Source: Dryocola clanedunensis
Lineage (GTDB): Bacteria > Pseudomonadota > Gammaproteobacteria > Enterobacterales > Enterobacteriaceae
Reading direction: 5' to 3' (one strand)
Assembly (NCBI RefSeq): GCF_025215155.1
Contig: NZ_JALHAM010000108.1
Length of the DNA: 64,000 bases
Shown: piece by piece, positions 15,786 through 25,303 of the stretch
Layout of the letters: every line of letters begins with the position of its first letter
Numbering within the stretch: the stretch's first letter is position 1
The notes under the pieces: generated by a model
What the model was told of the DNA's origin: nothing
The model's database searches: none
Seen by the model: only the letters and a program-made list of their open reading frames with translations
Made by a program: the position numbers and the translations under genes

Positions 15786-17612
15786 GTGATCGAAAATCTG
15801 CGTAACATCGCCATCATCGCGCACGTTGACCATGGTAAAACTACCCTGGTTGATAAGCTGCTGCAGCAATCTGGTACTTTCAGTAACGAACGTGCTGAAG
15901 CCACCGAACGCGTGATGGACTCCAACGATTTGGAGAAAGAGCGTGGGATTACCATCCTCGCTAAAAACACCGCTATCAAATGGAATGACTACCGTATCAA
16001 CATCGTTGATACCCCTGGGCACGCCGACTTCGGTGGTGAAGTTGAACGTGTAATGTCCATGGTAGACTCCGTTCTGCTGGTCGTTGACGCAATGGATGGC
16101 CCAATGCCGCAGACGCGCTTTGTGACCAAAAAGGCATTTGCCCATGGTCTGAAGCCAATCGTGGTTATCAACAAAGTTGACCGTCCTGGCGCGCGTCCTG
16201 ACTGGGTTGTGGATCAGGTCTTCGACCTGTTCGTTAACCTCGACGCAAGCGACGAGCAGCTCGACTTCCCAATCATCTATGCATCTGCACTGATGGGTAT
16301 CGCGGGTAACGATCACACTGATATGGCGGAAGACATGACCCCGCTGTACCAGGCGATTGTTGACCACGTTAAAGCACCAAGCGTTGACCTTGATGGTCCG
16401 TTCCAGATGCAAATCTCCCAGCTCGACTACAACAACTATGTTGGTGTTATCGGCATTGGTCGCATCAAGCGCGGTAAAGTGAAGCCTAACCAGCAGATCA
16501 CTATCATCGACAGCGAAGGTAAAACGCGTAACGGTAAAGTCGGTAAAGTACTGACTCACCTCGGTCTGGAGCGTATTGAATCCACCGAAGCCGAAGCGGG
16601 CGACATCATCGCTATCACCGGTCTGGGCGAACTGAACATCTCCGACACGCTTTGCGATACGCAAAATGTTGAAGCGCTGCCAGCGCTGTCCGTAGATGAA
16701 CCAACCGTGACCATGTTCTTCAACGTCAACACCTCTCCGTTCTGTGGTAAAGAAGGTAAGTACGTTACCTCCCGTCAGATCCTTGACCGCCTGAACAAAG
16801 AGCTGGTGCACAACGTTGCGCTGCGCGTTGAAGAAACCGAAGATGCGGACGCGTTCCGTGTCTCCGGCCGTGGTGAACTGCACCTGTCCGTACTTATCGA
16901 AAACATGCGTCGTGAAGGCTTCGAACTGGCTGTGTCCCGTCCGAAAGTTATCAACCGTATGATCGATGGCCGCATGCAGGAGCCGTTCGAAAACGTCACG
17001 CTGGATATCGAAGAACAGCACCAGGGTTCTGTGATGCAGGCGATGGGTGAGCGTAAGGGCGATGTCAAAGACATGATCCCTGACGGCAAAGGTCGTATCC
17101 GTCTGGATTACCTGATCCCGGCACGTGGCCTGATCGGCTTCCGTACCGAGTTCATGACCATGACCTCCGGTACTGGTCTGCTGTACTCCACCTTCAGCCA
17201 TTACGACGACGTGAAGGCTGGCGAAATCGGCCAGCGTCAGAACGGCGTACTGATCTCTAACGGTCAGGGTAAAGCTGTTGCGTTTGCGCTGTTCAGCCTG
17301 CAGGACCGCGGTAAGCTGTTCCTGGGCCACGGTGCTGAAGTTTACGAAGGCCAGATCATCGGTATTCACAGTCGTTCTAACGACCTGACTGTAAACTGCC
17401 TGACCGGTAAGAAACTGACCAACATGCGTGCGTCCGGTACTGACGAAGCGACAACCCTGGTTCCGGCACAGAAAATGTCCCTGGAGCAGGCGCTGGAGTT
17501 CATCGATGACGACGAACTGGTAGAAGTTACACCTACCTCCGTCCGTATTCGTAAGCGTCACCTGACTGAAAACGACCGCAAACGTGCGGGTCGTGGCGGC
17601 AAAGAAGCGTAA
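15786..17612 (+). CDS. typA: Translational GTPase TypA/BipA
   Basis: A ribosome-binding GTPase of the EF-G family, important for ribosome assembly at low temperature and for stress adaptation. 608 residues. G1 is AHVDHGKTT at residues 12-20, followed by the switch region RGITILAKN, G3 DTPGHADFGGEVERV and G4 NKVDRPGA. The C-terminal BipA-specific domain ends GRGGKEA. It starts with GTG, giving MIENLRNIAII as in E. coli. Divergent from glnA. Codon bias is strong. Confidence 0.98.
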   Translation: MIENLRNIAIIAHVDHGKTTLVDKLLQQSGTFSNERAEATERVMDSNDLEKERGITILAKNTAIKWNDYRINIVDTPGHADFGGEVERVMSMVDSVLLVVDAMDGPMPQTRFVTKKAFAHGLKPIVVINKVDRPGARPDWVVDQVFDLFVNLDASDEQLDFPIIYASALMGIAGNDHTDMAEDMTPLYQAIVDHVKAPSVDLDGPFQMQISQLDYNNYVGVIGIGRIKRGKVKPNQQITIIDSEGKTRNGKVGKVLTHLGLERIESTEAEAGDIIAITGLGELNISDTLCDTQNVEALPALSVDEPTVTMFFNVNTSPFCGKEGKYVTSRQILDRLNKELVHNVALRVEETEDADAFRVSGRGELHLSVLIENMRREGFELAVSRPKVINRMIDGRMQEPFENVTLDIEEQHQGSVMQAMGERKGDVKDMIPDGKGRIRLDYLIPARGLIGFRTEFMTMTSGTGLLYSTFSHYDDVKAGEIGQRQNGVLISNGQGKAVAFALFSLQDRGKLFLGHGAEVYEGQIIGIHSRSNDLTVNCLTGKKLTNMRASGTDEATTLVPAQKMSLEQALEFIDDDELVEVTPTSVRIRKRHLTENDRKRAGRGGKEA

Positions 17613-17634
17613 GTTTCTTTCCTGCAAGCATCAG

Positions 17635-17665
17635 AGCCCTGTCTGCAAAGACGGGGCTTTTTTTT
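17635..17665 (+). terminator. typA terminator
   Basis: AGCCCTGTCT-gcaa-AGACGGGGCT hairpin (with G-U pairs) followed by a run of eight T, 22 bp after the stop codon. Confidence 0.85.
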
Positions 17666-17763
17666 GCGCGTACCTCCCAGATCCCTAAACAGGTAATACG
17701 CACCCATAGTCAAAGCCTCCCTTTACCGCTACAGTTATTTGTCCATGCGCAAAGGAGAGGCTT

Positions 17764-18363
17764 ATGCTGTATATCTTTGATTTAGGTAACGTCATTGTTG
17801 ATATCGACTTCAACCGCGTCATGGGGGTGTGGAGCGATCTCAGCCGGGTTCCGCTGGCGAATTTACAAAGCAACTTTGTGATGGGGGAGGCTTTCCACCG
17901 CCATGAGCGTGGGCAAATGACGGATGAAGAATTTGCCGCCACCGTTTGTGATGAAATGGGTATGGCGCTGAGCTTTGACCAGTTTGCGGCAGGCTGGCAG
18001 GCGGTGTTTGTCGCTCTGCGTCCGGAAGTCATTGCCGTGATGAAGCAGCTTCGTGAGAAAGGGCATCGCGTGGTAGTCCTGTCCAATACCAACCGTTTAC
18101 ACACGAACTTCTGGCCGGGGGAATACCCCGAAATTGCCGAGGCAGCGGATAAAATCTATCTGTCACAGGAGATGGGGACGCGCAAGCCGGAGCCAGACAT
18201 CTACCTTAAACTCCTTCAGGAAGAAGGGACACCTGCGGAACTGGCGATCTTTTTTGACGACAACGCCGATAATATTAAAGGGGCGCAGCAGCTGGGGATC
18301 GCCAGCATACTGGTGACCGGCAAAGAGACGATACCCGATTATTTTGCGAATCATTCATGTTAA
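17764..18363 (+). CDS. yihX: Alpha-D-glucose-1-phosphate phosphatase YihX
   Basis: A HAD-superfamily phosphatase that hydrolyses glucose-1-phosphate in E. coli. 199 residues. Motif I is FDLGNVIVDID at residues 5-15, motif II LSNTN in mid-protein, and motif IV FFDDNADNI near residue 165. AGGAGAGGC precedes the ATG. The 3' end overlaps yihY by 7 bp, so yihX-yihY-dtd form one coupled unit. The yihL-yihW genes found between typA and yihX in E. coli K-12 are absent here. Confidence 0.95.
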   Translation: MLYIFDLGNVIVDIDFNRVMGVWSDLSRVPLANLQSNFVMGEAFHRHERGQMTDEEFAATVCDEMGMALSFDQFAAGWQAVFVALRPEVIAVMKQLREKGHRVVVLSNTNRLHTNFWPGEYPEIAEAADKIYLSQEMGTRKPEPDIYLKLLQEEGTPAELAIFFDDNADNIKGAQQLGIASILVTGKETIPDYFANHSC

Positions 18364-19229
18364 AAGACGTTCACCGTAGCGCCTCTCAACGCCTCAGACC
18401 CTGCATTGCCTGGGGCAAGCTGCTCTGGCAGCGCATCGACCAGGACAATATGACGACGCTCGCTGGCAATCTTGCCTACGTGTCGCTGTTGTCACTGGTG
18501 CCGTTTATCGCCGTGGTATTTGCGCTGTTTGCCGCGTTTCCGATGTTTTCAGACGTCAGCGTTCAGCTGCGACACTTTATCTTTTCGAACTTTATTCCTT
18601 CGACCGGCGACATTATTCAGCGCTATATCGAGCAGTTCGTCGCTAACTCCAGCAAGATGACGGCAGTGGGGGCGTGTGGGCTGATCGTAACAGCCTTATT
18701 GCTGATGTATGCCGTGGACAGCGCCCTTAACACCATCTGGCGCAGCAAAAAGACCCGGCCAAAAATTTACTCTTTTGCCGTGTACTGGATGATCCTCACG
18801 CTTGGGCCACTGCTTGCCGGGGCGAGCCTGGCTATCAGCTCCTATCTGCTTTCCATGTACTGGGTAACGGGCTTTAACAGCATGATTGACCAGGTGTTGC
18901 GTATCTTCCCGCTGCTGCTCTCCTGGCTATCGTTCTGGATGCTTTACAGCATCGTGCCCATCGCGCGCGTGCCGGTAAAAGACGCCATGATTGGCTCTTT
19001 GGTCGCCGCGCTGCTCTTCGAATTAGGTAAGAAGGGCTTTGCGCTCTATATCACCATGTTCCCTTCCTACCAGCTGATTTACGGCGTGCTGGCGGTGATC
19101 CCGATTTTGTTTGTCTGGGTCTACTGGACGTGGTGTATCGTGTTGCTCGGGGCGGAGATTACTGTCACCCTCGGGGAGTACCGTAAACTTCGCATTGAAG
19201 CGCAGCAGGAAGATTTGGAAGAACCATGA
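18357..19229 (+). CDS. yihY: Inner-membrane protein YihY (BrkB/UPF0761 family)
   Basis: A 290-residue protein with about six hydrophobic segments and a conserved N-terminal part (TLAGNLAYVSLLSLVPF). The family was once wrongly linked to RNase BN; its real function is not known. Length equals the E. coli protein. The reading frame overlaps both neighbours (7 bp with yihX, 4 bp with dtd as ATGA). Confidence 0.92.
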   Translation: MLKDVHRSASQRLRPCIAWGKLLWQRIDQDNMTTLAGNLAYVSLLSLVPFIAVVFALFAAFPMFSDVSVQLRHFIFSNFIPSTGDIIQRYIEQFVANSSKMTAVGACGLIVTALLLMYAVDSALNTIWRSKKTRPKIYSFAVYWMILTLGPLLAGASLAISSYLLSMYWVTGFNSMIDQVLRIFPLLLSWLSFWMLYSIVPIARVPVKDAMIGSLVAALLFELGKKGFALYITMFPSYQLIYGVLAVIPILFVWVYWTWCIVLLGAEITVTLGEYRKLRIEAQQEDLEEP

Positions 19230-19663
19230 TTGCATTGATTCAGCGGGTCACCCACGCCAGCGTCACCGTAGAGGGTGAAGTAACGGGTGAAATTGGTCCA
19301 GGACTTTTGGTGCTATTAGGTGTCGAAAAAGAAGACAGCGAACAAAAAGCCAACCGGTTGTGTGAACGCGTTTTAGGTTACCGAATTTTCAGCGATGAAA
19401 ACGGCAAGATGAACCTTAACGTCCAGCAAGCCGGGGGCAGCGTGCTGGTGGTCTCCCAGTTTACGCTCGCGGCAGATACAGAACGCGGTATGCGCCCGAG
19501 CTTTTCCGGCGGTGCCGCACCCGAGCAGGCTGAAGAGTTGTACGAGTATTTCGTCGAGCGGTGCCGAAGCCAGGGCATCATTGCCGAAACGGGGCGCTTC
19601 GCTGCTGATATGCAGGTCGCGCTAACCAACGACGGTCCGGTGACATTCTGGCTGCAGGTTTGA
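19226..19663 (+). CDS. dtd: D-aminoacyl-tRNA deacylase
   Basis: A homodimeric proofreading enzyme that removes D-amino acids (and glycine mischarged on tRNA-Ala) from tRNA. 145 residues, full length. The family signatures are SQFTLAADT (the SQFTL motif) and the C-terminal NDGPVTFWLQV, which carries the cross-subunit Gly-cisPro element. The start overlaps the yihY stop (ATGA). Confidence 0.97.
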   Translation: MIALIQRVTHASVTVEGEVTGEIGPGLLVLLGVEKEDSEQKANRLCERVLGYRIFSDENGKMNLNVQQAGGSVLVVSQFTLAADTERGMRPSFSGGAAPEQAEELYEYFVERCRSQGIIAETGRFAADMQVALTNDGPVTFWLQV

Positions 19664-19708
19664 TTTCACAGCTTTTTACGGTTCCGCGCAACAAGAGAGA
19701 GTACATGT

Positions 19709-20650
19709 ATGTATCACCTTCGCGTACCTGAAACCGAAGAAGAACTTGAGCGCTACTACCAGTTCCGCTGGGAAATGTTGCGTAAACCTCTCCATCAGCC
19801 GAAAGGCTCAGAGCGCGATGCCTGGGATGCGATGGCCCATCACCAGATGGTCGTGGATGAAGAGGGAAATACGGTCGCCATTGGCCGTCTGTATATTAAC
19901 GCTGATAACGAAGCCGCCATTCGCTTTATGGCCGTTCATCCTTCCGTGCAGGACAAAGGCCTGGGCACGCTGATGGCGATGACTCTGGAATCTGTCGCGC
20001 GTCAGGAGGGGGTGAAGCGAGTCGTTTGTAGCGCCCGGCAAGACGCGGTGGAGTTTTTCGCCAAACTTGGCTTTGAGAATCGAGGGGAGATAACCACCCC
20101 ACAATCCACGCCAGTCCGTCACTTCCTGATGATTAAACCGGTGGCATCATTAGATGACATCCTGCACCGCGGCGACTGGTGTGGACAGTTACAGCAGGCC
20201 TGGTATGAGCATATCCCGCTCAGTGAGAAAATGGGGGTGCGCATTCAGCAATACACCGGCCAGAAATTCATTACCACCATGCCGGAGGCAGGGAATCAAA
20301 ACCCTCATCAGACGCTGTTTGCGGGAAGTCTGTTCTCGCTCGCTACTCTGACGGGCTGGGGGTTAATCTGGCTGATGCTCCGTGAGCGTCATCTGGGCGG
20401 AACGATTATTCTGGCTGATGCACATATTCGCTACAGCAGTCCCATCACCGGCAGACCCGGTGCCATTGCGGATCTGGGATCGCTGAGCGGCGATCTGGAC
20501 CGCCTGGCACGTGGCCGTAAAGCTCGTGTGGCGTTACAAGTTGAGCTTTACGGCGACGACACCATGGGGGCCGTTTTCGAAGGTGTTTATCTGGTACTGC
20601 CGGCTAAACCGTTCGGGCCGCTGGAAGAGGGGGGTAACGAAGAAGAGTAG
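19709..20650 (+). CDS. fabY: FabY/YiiD, acetyl-CoA:ACP transacylase-type protein
   Basis: A two-domain protein: an N-terminal GNAT acetyltransferase fold (residues about 1-150, acetyl-CoA segment KGLGTLMAM) and a C-terminal hot-dog, YiiD-type domain from about residue 170 (WYEHIPLSEKMGV). In some gammaproteobacteria FabY-type proteins supply an alternative start of fatty acid synthesis; the role in Enterobacteriaceae is less clear. 313 residues, ending GPLEEGGNEEE as I recall for E. coli, so the 3' end is intact. It overlaps the convergent yicH by 64 bp at the rearrangement join. Confidence 0.88.
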   Translation: MYHLRVPETEEELERYYQFRWEMLRKPLHQPKGSERDAWDAMAHHQMVVDEEGNTVAIGRLYINADNEAAIRFMAVHPSVQDKGLGTLMAMTLESVARQEGVKRVVCSARQDAVEFFAKLGFENRGEITTPQSTPVRHFLMIKPVASLDDILHRGDWCGQLQQAWYEHIPLSEKMGVRIQQYTGQKFITTMPEAGNQNPHQTLFAGSLFSLATLTGWGLIWLMLRERHLGGTIILADAHIRYSSPITGRPGAIADLGSLSGDLDRLARGRKARVALQVELYGDDTMGAVFEGVYLVLPAKPFGPLEEGGNEEE

Positions 20651-22350
20651 CTGTCGGGAGCCGCTGCCGGCTCCGATGGCACCATCCCGTTCTGCATTTT
20701 CTGCTCAATCTGCTTACCGTCCGCACTGGTGGCTTGCAAAGTGCCGCTAACTGAGGGTTTCAGCGGCATTTTTGCGGTCAGGTTGCCCGTCACCGACAAC
20801 TGCAGATTACCGTCTCCATTCAGAGGTACCGCAGGCCAGCCCCATTGTTGCAGCGTATTCACCGGTACAGAGCGGCCGCGAAGGTTGATTGCGGCATTGC
20901 GAAGCGGTGCTTGCGAAACGGCACCTGTTGCTTCCAGCATCCCTTTTCCGGCAAATGCGCTGAGTTCGGATATCGTGATTTGATTCGTGTTGGCGACCAG
21001 CGAAACAGAAGGACGGCGTACATCTACCCGGTTGAACGTTGCTGCGGCAGCATTCAACGTAAGGTTTCCATCCCACATTCCCCACTGTCTGTCGCGAACA
21101 ACGGTTAAATTATTCCCAATGCCGTCCAGCGACGTGAGCTGGAACGGGAAATCGGGATTGATGTCGATAATCAAATTGCGGTTTGCCGAGAGCTTTTTGA
21201 CCGTCACGCTGTTCAGCCACTCAGGAAGCGGTTCCTGCCAGAGTGCCTGCCAGTCTGCAGGCAGCGTATATTCCAACCCTGATAATGCCACCTCATCTAA
21301 TTCAAGCTTTCTGTCGCCACGCAGCCACTGGCCGGTTGCGCGCACGATCCCTCGTTCCCACCTTGAGGTGAACTGACGCAGCACGGCGGCCTGTGGGGTA
21401 AAATCAATGTTCGCAATAGGGTCGTTGAGCTGTACTGACCCATTGATAAAGCTGTTGGCGTTCATCGACAGCCTGCCGTCATCAGTCTGCCACCCACCGT
21501 TGGCGAGCGTCAGGTTACGCAGGCTCATATCTAAATCGGTGACCGCCCAGTTTTTTCCCTCAAGGCGTGCGTCCGTGACCTCCAGGCTGTCTATTTTCAG
21601 CGAGGGGACGGTAGTGACAGGGGCGAGGAAATCGGCGAGAGATTTTTCCGTCTGCATGCGGATGTCATTAAGGCGAAGGCTGCCAATTTGCCATGAGCCA
21701 TCCGGATTGCGGCTGGCATTACCGGTTAACGAGCCGCGAGCCATATCGGCACCCACGTTGGAGAGCGTCACCCGATCGTTATTAATCGCACCCTGTAAAA
21801 GAACGTTGCTTGCCGGAACGCCATTAAGCGTCATTGACCCTGCGCTGAACTGAATATCGGCAGTTTTGCCGAGCACTTTCCCTGCTTCCGGTTGCCACGG
21901 TGAAATACCGCCGTTTACGCGCTGGGCGCGTAAATCCCATTCAGAACCGGGGCTGTTCAGCGCCATATCGCTCAGCTGTAGCTGGTCTGCCCTGAACGGC
22001 AGGGGGGCTGCTGTCGGACTGAGATTCAGAGTGCCGTTTTTCAGCAAAATAGTGTCGACGTGCAGTGGCTCTGAAAGCTGACGGGTGCTGAGACCGATAT
22101 CAACACTTTGCGCGACAAGCGTTGCTGGTTGGCCTTTTCGCCCGAAAGTGACTTTATTGAGCGTAACGTGCGTGGGGGAAGCCCAACGGTTATCCATATT
22201 TTCAAACGAAAACTGGTAGTCAGTATTTTCGTTCACCCAGCTGCTTAACTGGGTCGCCCCCCAGCGGGTCTGTAATAAAAGCCAGGCGGCAATAAGCAGC
22301 ACCAGAGCGGCAACAAGGAGAACTACGATTAGCTTTCCGAGAAATTTCAT
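20587..22350 (-). CDS. yicH: YicH, AsmA-family protein with altered C-terminus
   Basis: An AsmA-like inner-membrane-anchored periplasmic protein; AsmA relatives are implicated in lipid movement to the outer membrane. One N-terminal membrane anchor (LIVVLLVAALVLLIAAWLL, residues about 6-24) precedes a long beta-rich domain. 587 residues from the ATG at 22350, against 569 in E. coli. The extra length is the last 20 or so residues (from DSYSSSLPP), which are encoded opposite the end of fabY. This suggests that the original stop was lost at a chromosomal join. Confidence 0.88.
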   Translation of the reverse strand: MKFLGKLIVVLLVAALVLLIAAWLLLQTRWGATQLSSWVNENTDYQFSFENMDNRWASPTHVTLNKVTFGRKGQPATLVAQSVDIGLSTRQLSEPLHVDTILLKNGTLNLSPTAAPLPFRADQLQLSDMALNSPGSEWDLRAQRVNGGISPWQPEAGKVLGKTADIQFSAGSMTLNGVPASNVLLQGAINNDRVTLSNVGADMARGSLTGNASRNPDGSWQIGSLRLNDIRMQTEKSLADFLAPVTTVPSLKIDSLEVTDARLEGKNWAVTDLDMSLRNLTLANGGWQTDDGRLSMNANSFINGSVQLNDPIANIDFTPQAAVLRQFTSRWERGIVRATGQWLRGDRKLELDEVALSGLEYTLPADWQALWQEPLPEWLNSVTVKKLSANRNLIIDINPDFPFQLTSLDGIGNNLTVVRDRQWGMWDGNLTLNAAAATFNRVDVRRPSVSLVANTNQITISELSAFAGKGMLEATGAVSQAPLRNAAINLRGRSVPVNTLQQWGWPAVPLNGDGNLQLSVTGNLTAKMPLKPSVSGTLQATSADGKQIEQKMQNGMVPSEPAAAPDSYSSSLPPSSSGPNGLAGSTR

Positions 22351-22476
22351 TGTCTTCCATCCCATGAAGTTTCGGTAACGGGTGTTATGCCCCATTTACC
22401 GTTATAGCTCAAGGATGAGTTTGTCAGGGCAGGTTTCACGCGCCAGCGAAAACAAATCCCCGGCGCGTGAGGTCTA

Positions 22477-23868
22477 TCAATCTTTTTCAGGCGGGAAAAT
22501 CAGATTCAGAACAATCGCGGTGATGCCCCCAGCGGCAATGCCGGAAGAAATAAGCGTTTTCAACCATTCAGGCGCGAACTGCAGAATCAGCGGCTGCTGG
22601 GAGACGCCCATGCCTACGGCGAGCGACAGCGCGATAATCATAATAGCGCGGCGGTTGAGTGGCTCACGGGAAACGATACGCACGCCAGAGGCGGCAATAG
22701 TACCGAACATCACAATCGTTGCGCCGCCCAGCACAGGCTCTGGAATATGCTGAACAAAACCGCTTACCGCCGGGAACAGGCCGAGCACAATCAGCATCAG
22801 CGCCACAACAAAACCAACGTAGCGGCTGGCGACGCCTGTCAGCTGGATAACACCGTTGTTCTGGCCGAAGCAGGAGTTCGGGAAGGTATTGAAGATGGCT
22901 GAAACACAGGAGTTCAGGCCATTTGCCAGCACGCCGCCCTTCAGACGCTTCATGTAGACAGGGCCTGAAACAGGCTGCTCGGAAACGTCAGAAGTCGCGG
23001 TAATATCACCGATGGTTTCCAGCGAGGTCACCATAAACACCAGCATCAGCGGGATCAGCAGGTTCCAGTCAATGCCCAGCCCGTAATAGAGCGGCGTTGG
23101 CACCATAATCAAATCGGTATTTGTCGGCGCGGTCACCTGCGGCAGCATATCCATAGCCCAGGCAAGCGCATAACCAACCGCCATAGCGATAACCAGCGAG
23201 GCTACTCGCAGGTAAGGGTTACGCTGGCGATTAAGCAAAATGATCACCAGTAATACGGCGCCAGCCAGTAATAAATTTTTTGGCGCGCCAAAGGTATGGT
23301 CGGCCATAGCAGCATAGCCACCGCCGATGGAGTTGAGGCCAACCTGAATCAGTGACAGGCCAATAATCATGACCACAACCCCGGAAACCAGCGGTGTGAT
23401 GATGCGGCGAGCAAGGTGCAGCACGCGGGACAGCGCCATCTCGGTGCAGCTTGCCAACATCAGCGTGCCGAACAGCGCCGCCATCATGGTGGGGACGTCG
23501 GCCCCGCCGTTTTTCAGCGCCATGCCGCCCATAATCAGCGGGGAGACAAAGTTAAAGCTGGTGCCCTGAATCGACAGTAAGCCAGAGCCAACCGGGCCCC
23601 AGGCTTTAATCTGGATAATAGAGGCCACGCCGGAAGCGAACAGCGACATGCTAATAATATGCTGGGTGTCCGTTGCCGGTAGTCCCAATGCCTGGCAGAT
23701 CAGCAGTGCCGGTGTAATGACCGCGACGAACATCGCCAACAGGTGCTGACAGGCGGCAAAAAGGGTTTGTGGCAGGGGCGGTCTGTCTTCAAGGCGATAG
23801 ATAAGTTCACTGGACGGAGTCGATGCAATCGGTTGCGCATTTTCTGACTCAACGGCATTTACGGACAT
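22477..23868 (-). CDS. xanP: Xanthine:H+ symporter XanP
   Basis: A high-affinity xanthine permease of the NAT/NCS2 family in the inner membrane. 463 residues, the E. coli length, with about 14 membrane segments. The NAT signature appears as QNNGVIQLTGVASR, and the TM1 motif QHLLAMFVAVITP is near residue 40. The ATG at 23868 gives MSVNAVESENAQP; the frame remains open upstream without a better start. A PurR-like palindrome lies 54 bp upstream. Confidence 0.96.
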   Translation of the reverse strand: MSVNAVESENAQPIASTPSSELIYRLEDRPPLPQTLFAACQHLLAMFVAVITPALLICQALGLPATDTQHIISMSLFASGVASIIQIKAWGPVGSGLLSIQGTSFNFVSPLIMGGMALKNGGADVPTMMAALFGTLMLASCTEMALSRVLHLARRIITPLVSGVVVMIIGLSLIQVGLNSIGGGYAAMADHTFGAPKNLLLAGAVLLVIILLNRQRNPYLRVASLVIAMAVGYALAWAMDMLPQVTAPTNTDLIMVPTPLYYGLGIDWNLLIPLMLVFMVTSLETIGDITATSDVSEQPVSGPVYMKRLKGGVLANGLNSCVSAIFNTFPNSCFGQNNGVIQLTGVASRYVGFVVALMLIVLGLFPAVSGFVQHIPEPVLGGATIVMFGTIAASGVRIVSREPLNRRAIMIIALSLAVGMGVSQQPLILQFAPEWLKTLISSGIAAGGITAIVLNLIFPPEKD

Positions 23869-23921
23869 CAGAGGAATCTCTTGCTGGAAAAGCGGAGATT
23901 TTAGCGGACTGAATGGTAAAA

Positions 23922-23933
23922 GCAAACGATTGC
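23922..23933 (-). promoter_or_regulatory. PurR-like box upstream of xanP
   Basis: GCAAACGATTGC differs by one base from GCAAACGTTTGC, the core of the PurR operator, and is a near palindrome. It lies 54-65 bp upstream of the xanP start, a plausible promoter position for purine repression of a purine transporter. The match is by eye. Confidence 0.45.
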
Positions 23934-24094
23934 ATGGTGACGTCCGTAATATTTAAAACTCATATAAGTACGTTTTTATATAACGAATGACTGTTTTTTG
24001 GTTAAAATCCAGCTGCTGATTTTTCCAGACCCTGCGTAACAGTGAAGGAATGACTAAGCGCTGACTCATTAACGCGCAAACAGGAGCACTTCTT

Positions 24095-25297
24095 ATGATT
24101 CATCTCGACACCCTTTCGACCCTTGTCGCCGCAACGCTTGTGCTGTTGCTGGGCAGGAAAATGGTCCACTCCGTACCGTTGCTTAAGAAGTACACCATCC
24201 CCGAGCCGGTAGCAGGTGGATTATTGGTTGCCCTGGCCCTGTTAGTGCTGAAAAAAAGCATGGGCTGGGAAATAGATTTTGATATGACTCTGAAAGATCC
24301 GTTGATGCTTGCCTTCTTCGCCACCATCGGCCTGAATGCCAACCTCTCCAGCCTGCGTGCTGGCGGTAAAGTCGTCGGCATCTTCCTGATCGTGGTGGTT
24401 GGCCTGCTGGTGATGCAGAATGCCATCGGCATTGGTATGGCGAGCCTGTTAGGGCTGGATCCATTAATGGGTTTACTGGCGGGTTCGATTACTCTTTCGG
24501 GCGGACACGGTACTGGGGCTGCATGGAGCAAGCTGTTCACCGAGCGCTATGGTTTCCAGAACGCAACGGAAGTCGCTATGGCATGCGCAACGTTCGGGCT
24601 GGTACTTGGCGGACTGATTGGCGGCCCGGTTGCGCGCTATCTGGTTAAACACTCCTCCAATCCGGAAGGGACACCGGAAGACAGCGAAGTACCCACGGCG
24701 TTTGAAAAGCCAGAGGTAGGGCGTGTGATCACTTCACTGGTGCTGGTGGAAACCATCGCCATGATCGCCATCTGTTTGACTGTAGGAAAGCTGGCTGCAC
24801 AGGTGATTCAGGGCACTGCGTTTGAACTGCCAACCTTCGTGTGCGTGCTGTTTGTTGGGGTAATCCTCAGCAATACCATGTCACTGCTGGGTTTCTACCG
24901 CGTATTTGAGCGAGCCGTATCGGTGTTGGGGAACGTCTGTCTGTCGCTGTTCCTTGCAATGGCGCTGATGAGCCTGAAGCTGTGGGAGTTGGCTTCACTT
25001 GCCTTGCCGATGCTGGCTATCCTGACCGTTCAGGCAGTATTTATGGCGCTGTACGCCATCTTCGTGACCTATCGTTTGATGGGGAAAAACTATGACGCGG
25101 CGGTCCTGGCTGCGGGCCACTGCGGTTTTGGTCTTGGGGCGACTCCGACGGCGATTGCCAACATGCAGGCGATTACCGAGCGTTTTGGTCCGTCACACAT
25201 GGCGTTTCTGGTGGTGCCGATGGTTGGGGCGTTCTTTATCGATATCGTCAACGCGTTGGTGATCAAGCTCTACCTGCTTCTGCCGCTGTTTGCCTGA
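24095..25297 (+). CDS. gltS: Sodium/glutamate symporter GltS
   Basis: A Na+-coupled glutamate carrier of the inner membrane (ESS family), built of two inverted five-helix repeats with re-entrant loops. 400 residues (E. coli 401). The glycine-rich GSITLSGGHGTGAAW segment in the first half and AGHCGFGLGATPTAIANM in the second half are the two pore-loop motifs. Clear AGGAGCAC ribosome site. Divergent from xanP; a REP unit follows. Confidence 0.97.
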   Translation: MIHLDTLSTLVAATLVLLLGRKMVHSVPLLKKYTIPEPVAGGLLVALALLVLKKSMGWEIDFDMTLKDPLMLAFFATIGLNANLSSLRAGGKVVGIFLIVVVGLLVMQNAIGIGMASLLGLDPLMGLLAGSITLSGGHGTGAAWSKLFTERYGFQNATEVAMACATFGLVLGGLIGGPVARYLVKHSSNPEGTPEDSEVPTAFEKPEVGRVITSLVLVETIAMIAICLTVGKLAAQVIQGTAFELPTFVCVLFVGVILSNTMSLLGFYRVFERAVSVLGNVCLSLFLAMALMSLKLWELASLALPMLAILTVQAVFMALYAIFVTYRLMGKNYDAAVLAAGHCGFGLGATPTAIANMQAITERFGPSHMAFLVVPMVGAFFIDIVNALVIKLYLLLPLFA

Positions 25298-25303
25298 TGA
25301 AGT

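Noticed and set aside
15738..17627. A 629-codon open frame on the strand opposite typA
   Set aside because: It mirrors the strongly biased codons of typA, has no ribosome site or family motif, and typA is certain. Long antisense frames are common in highly expressed genes.
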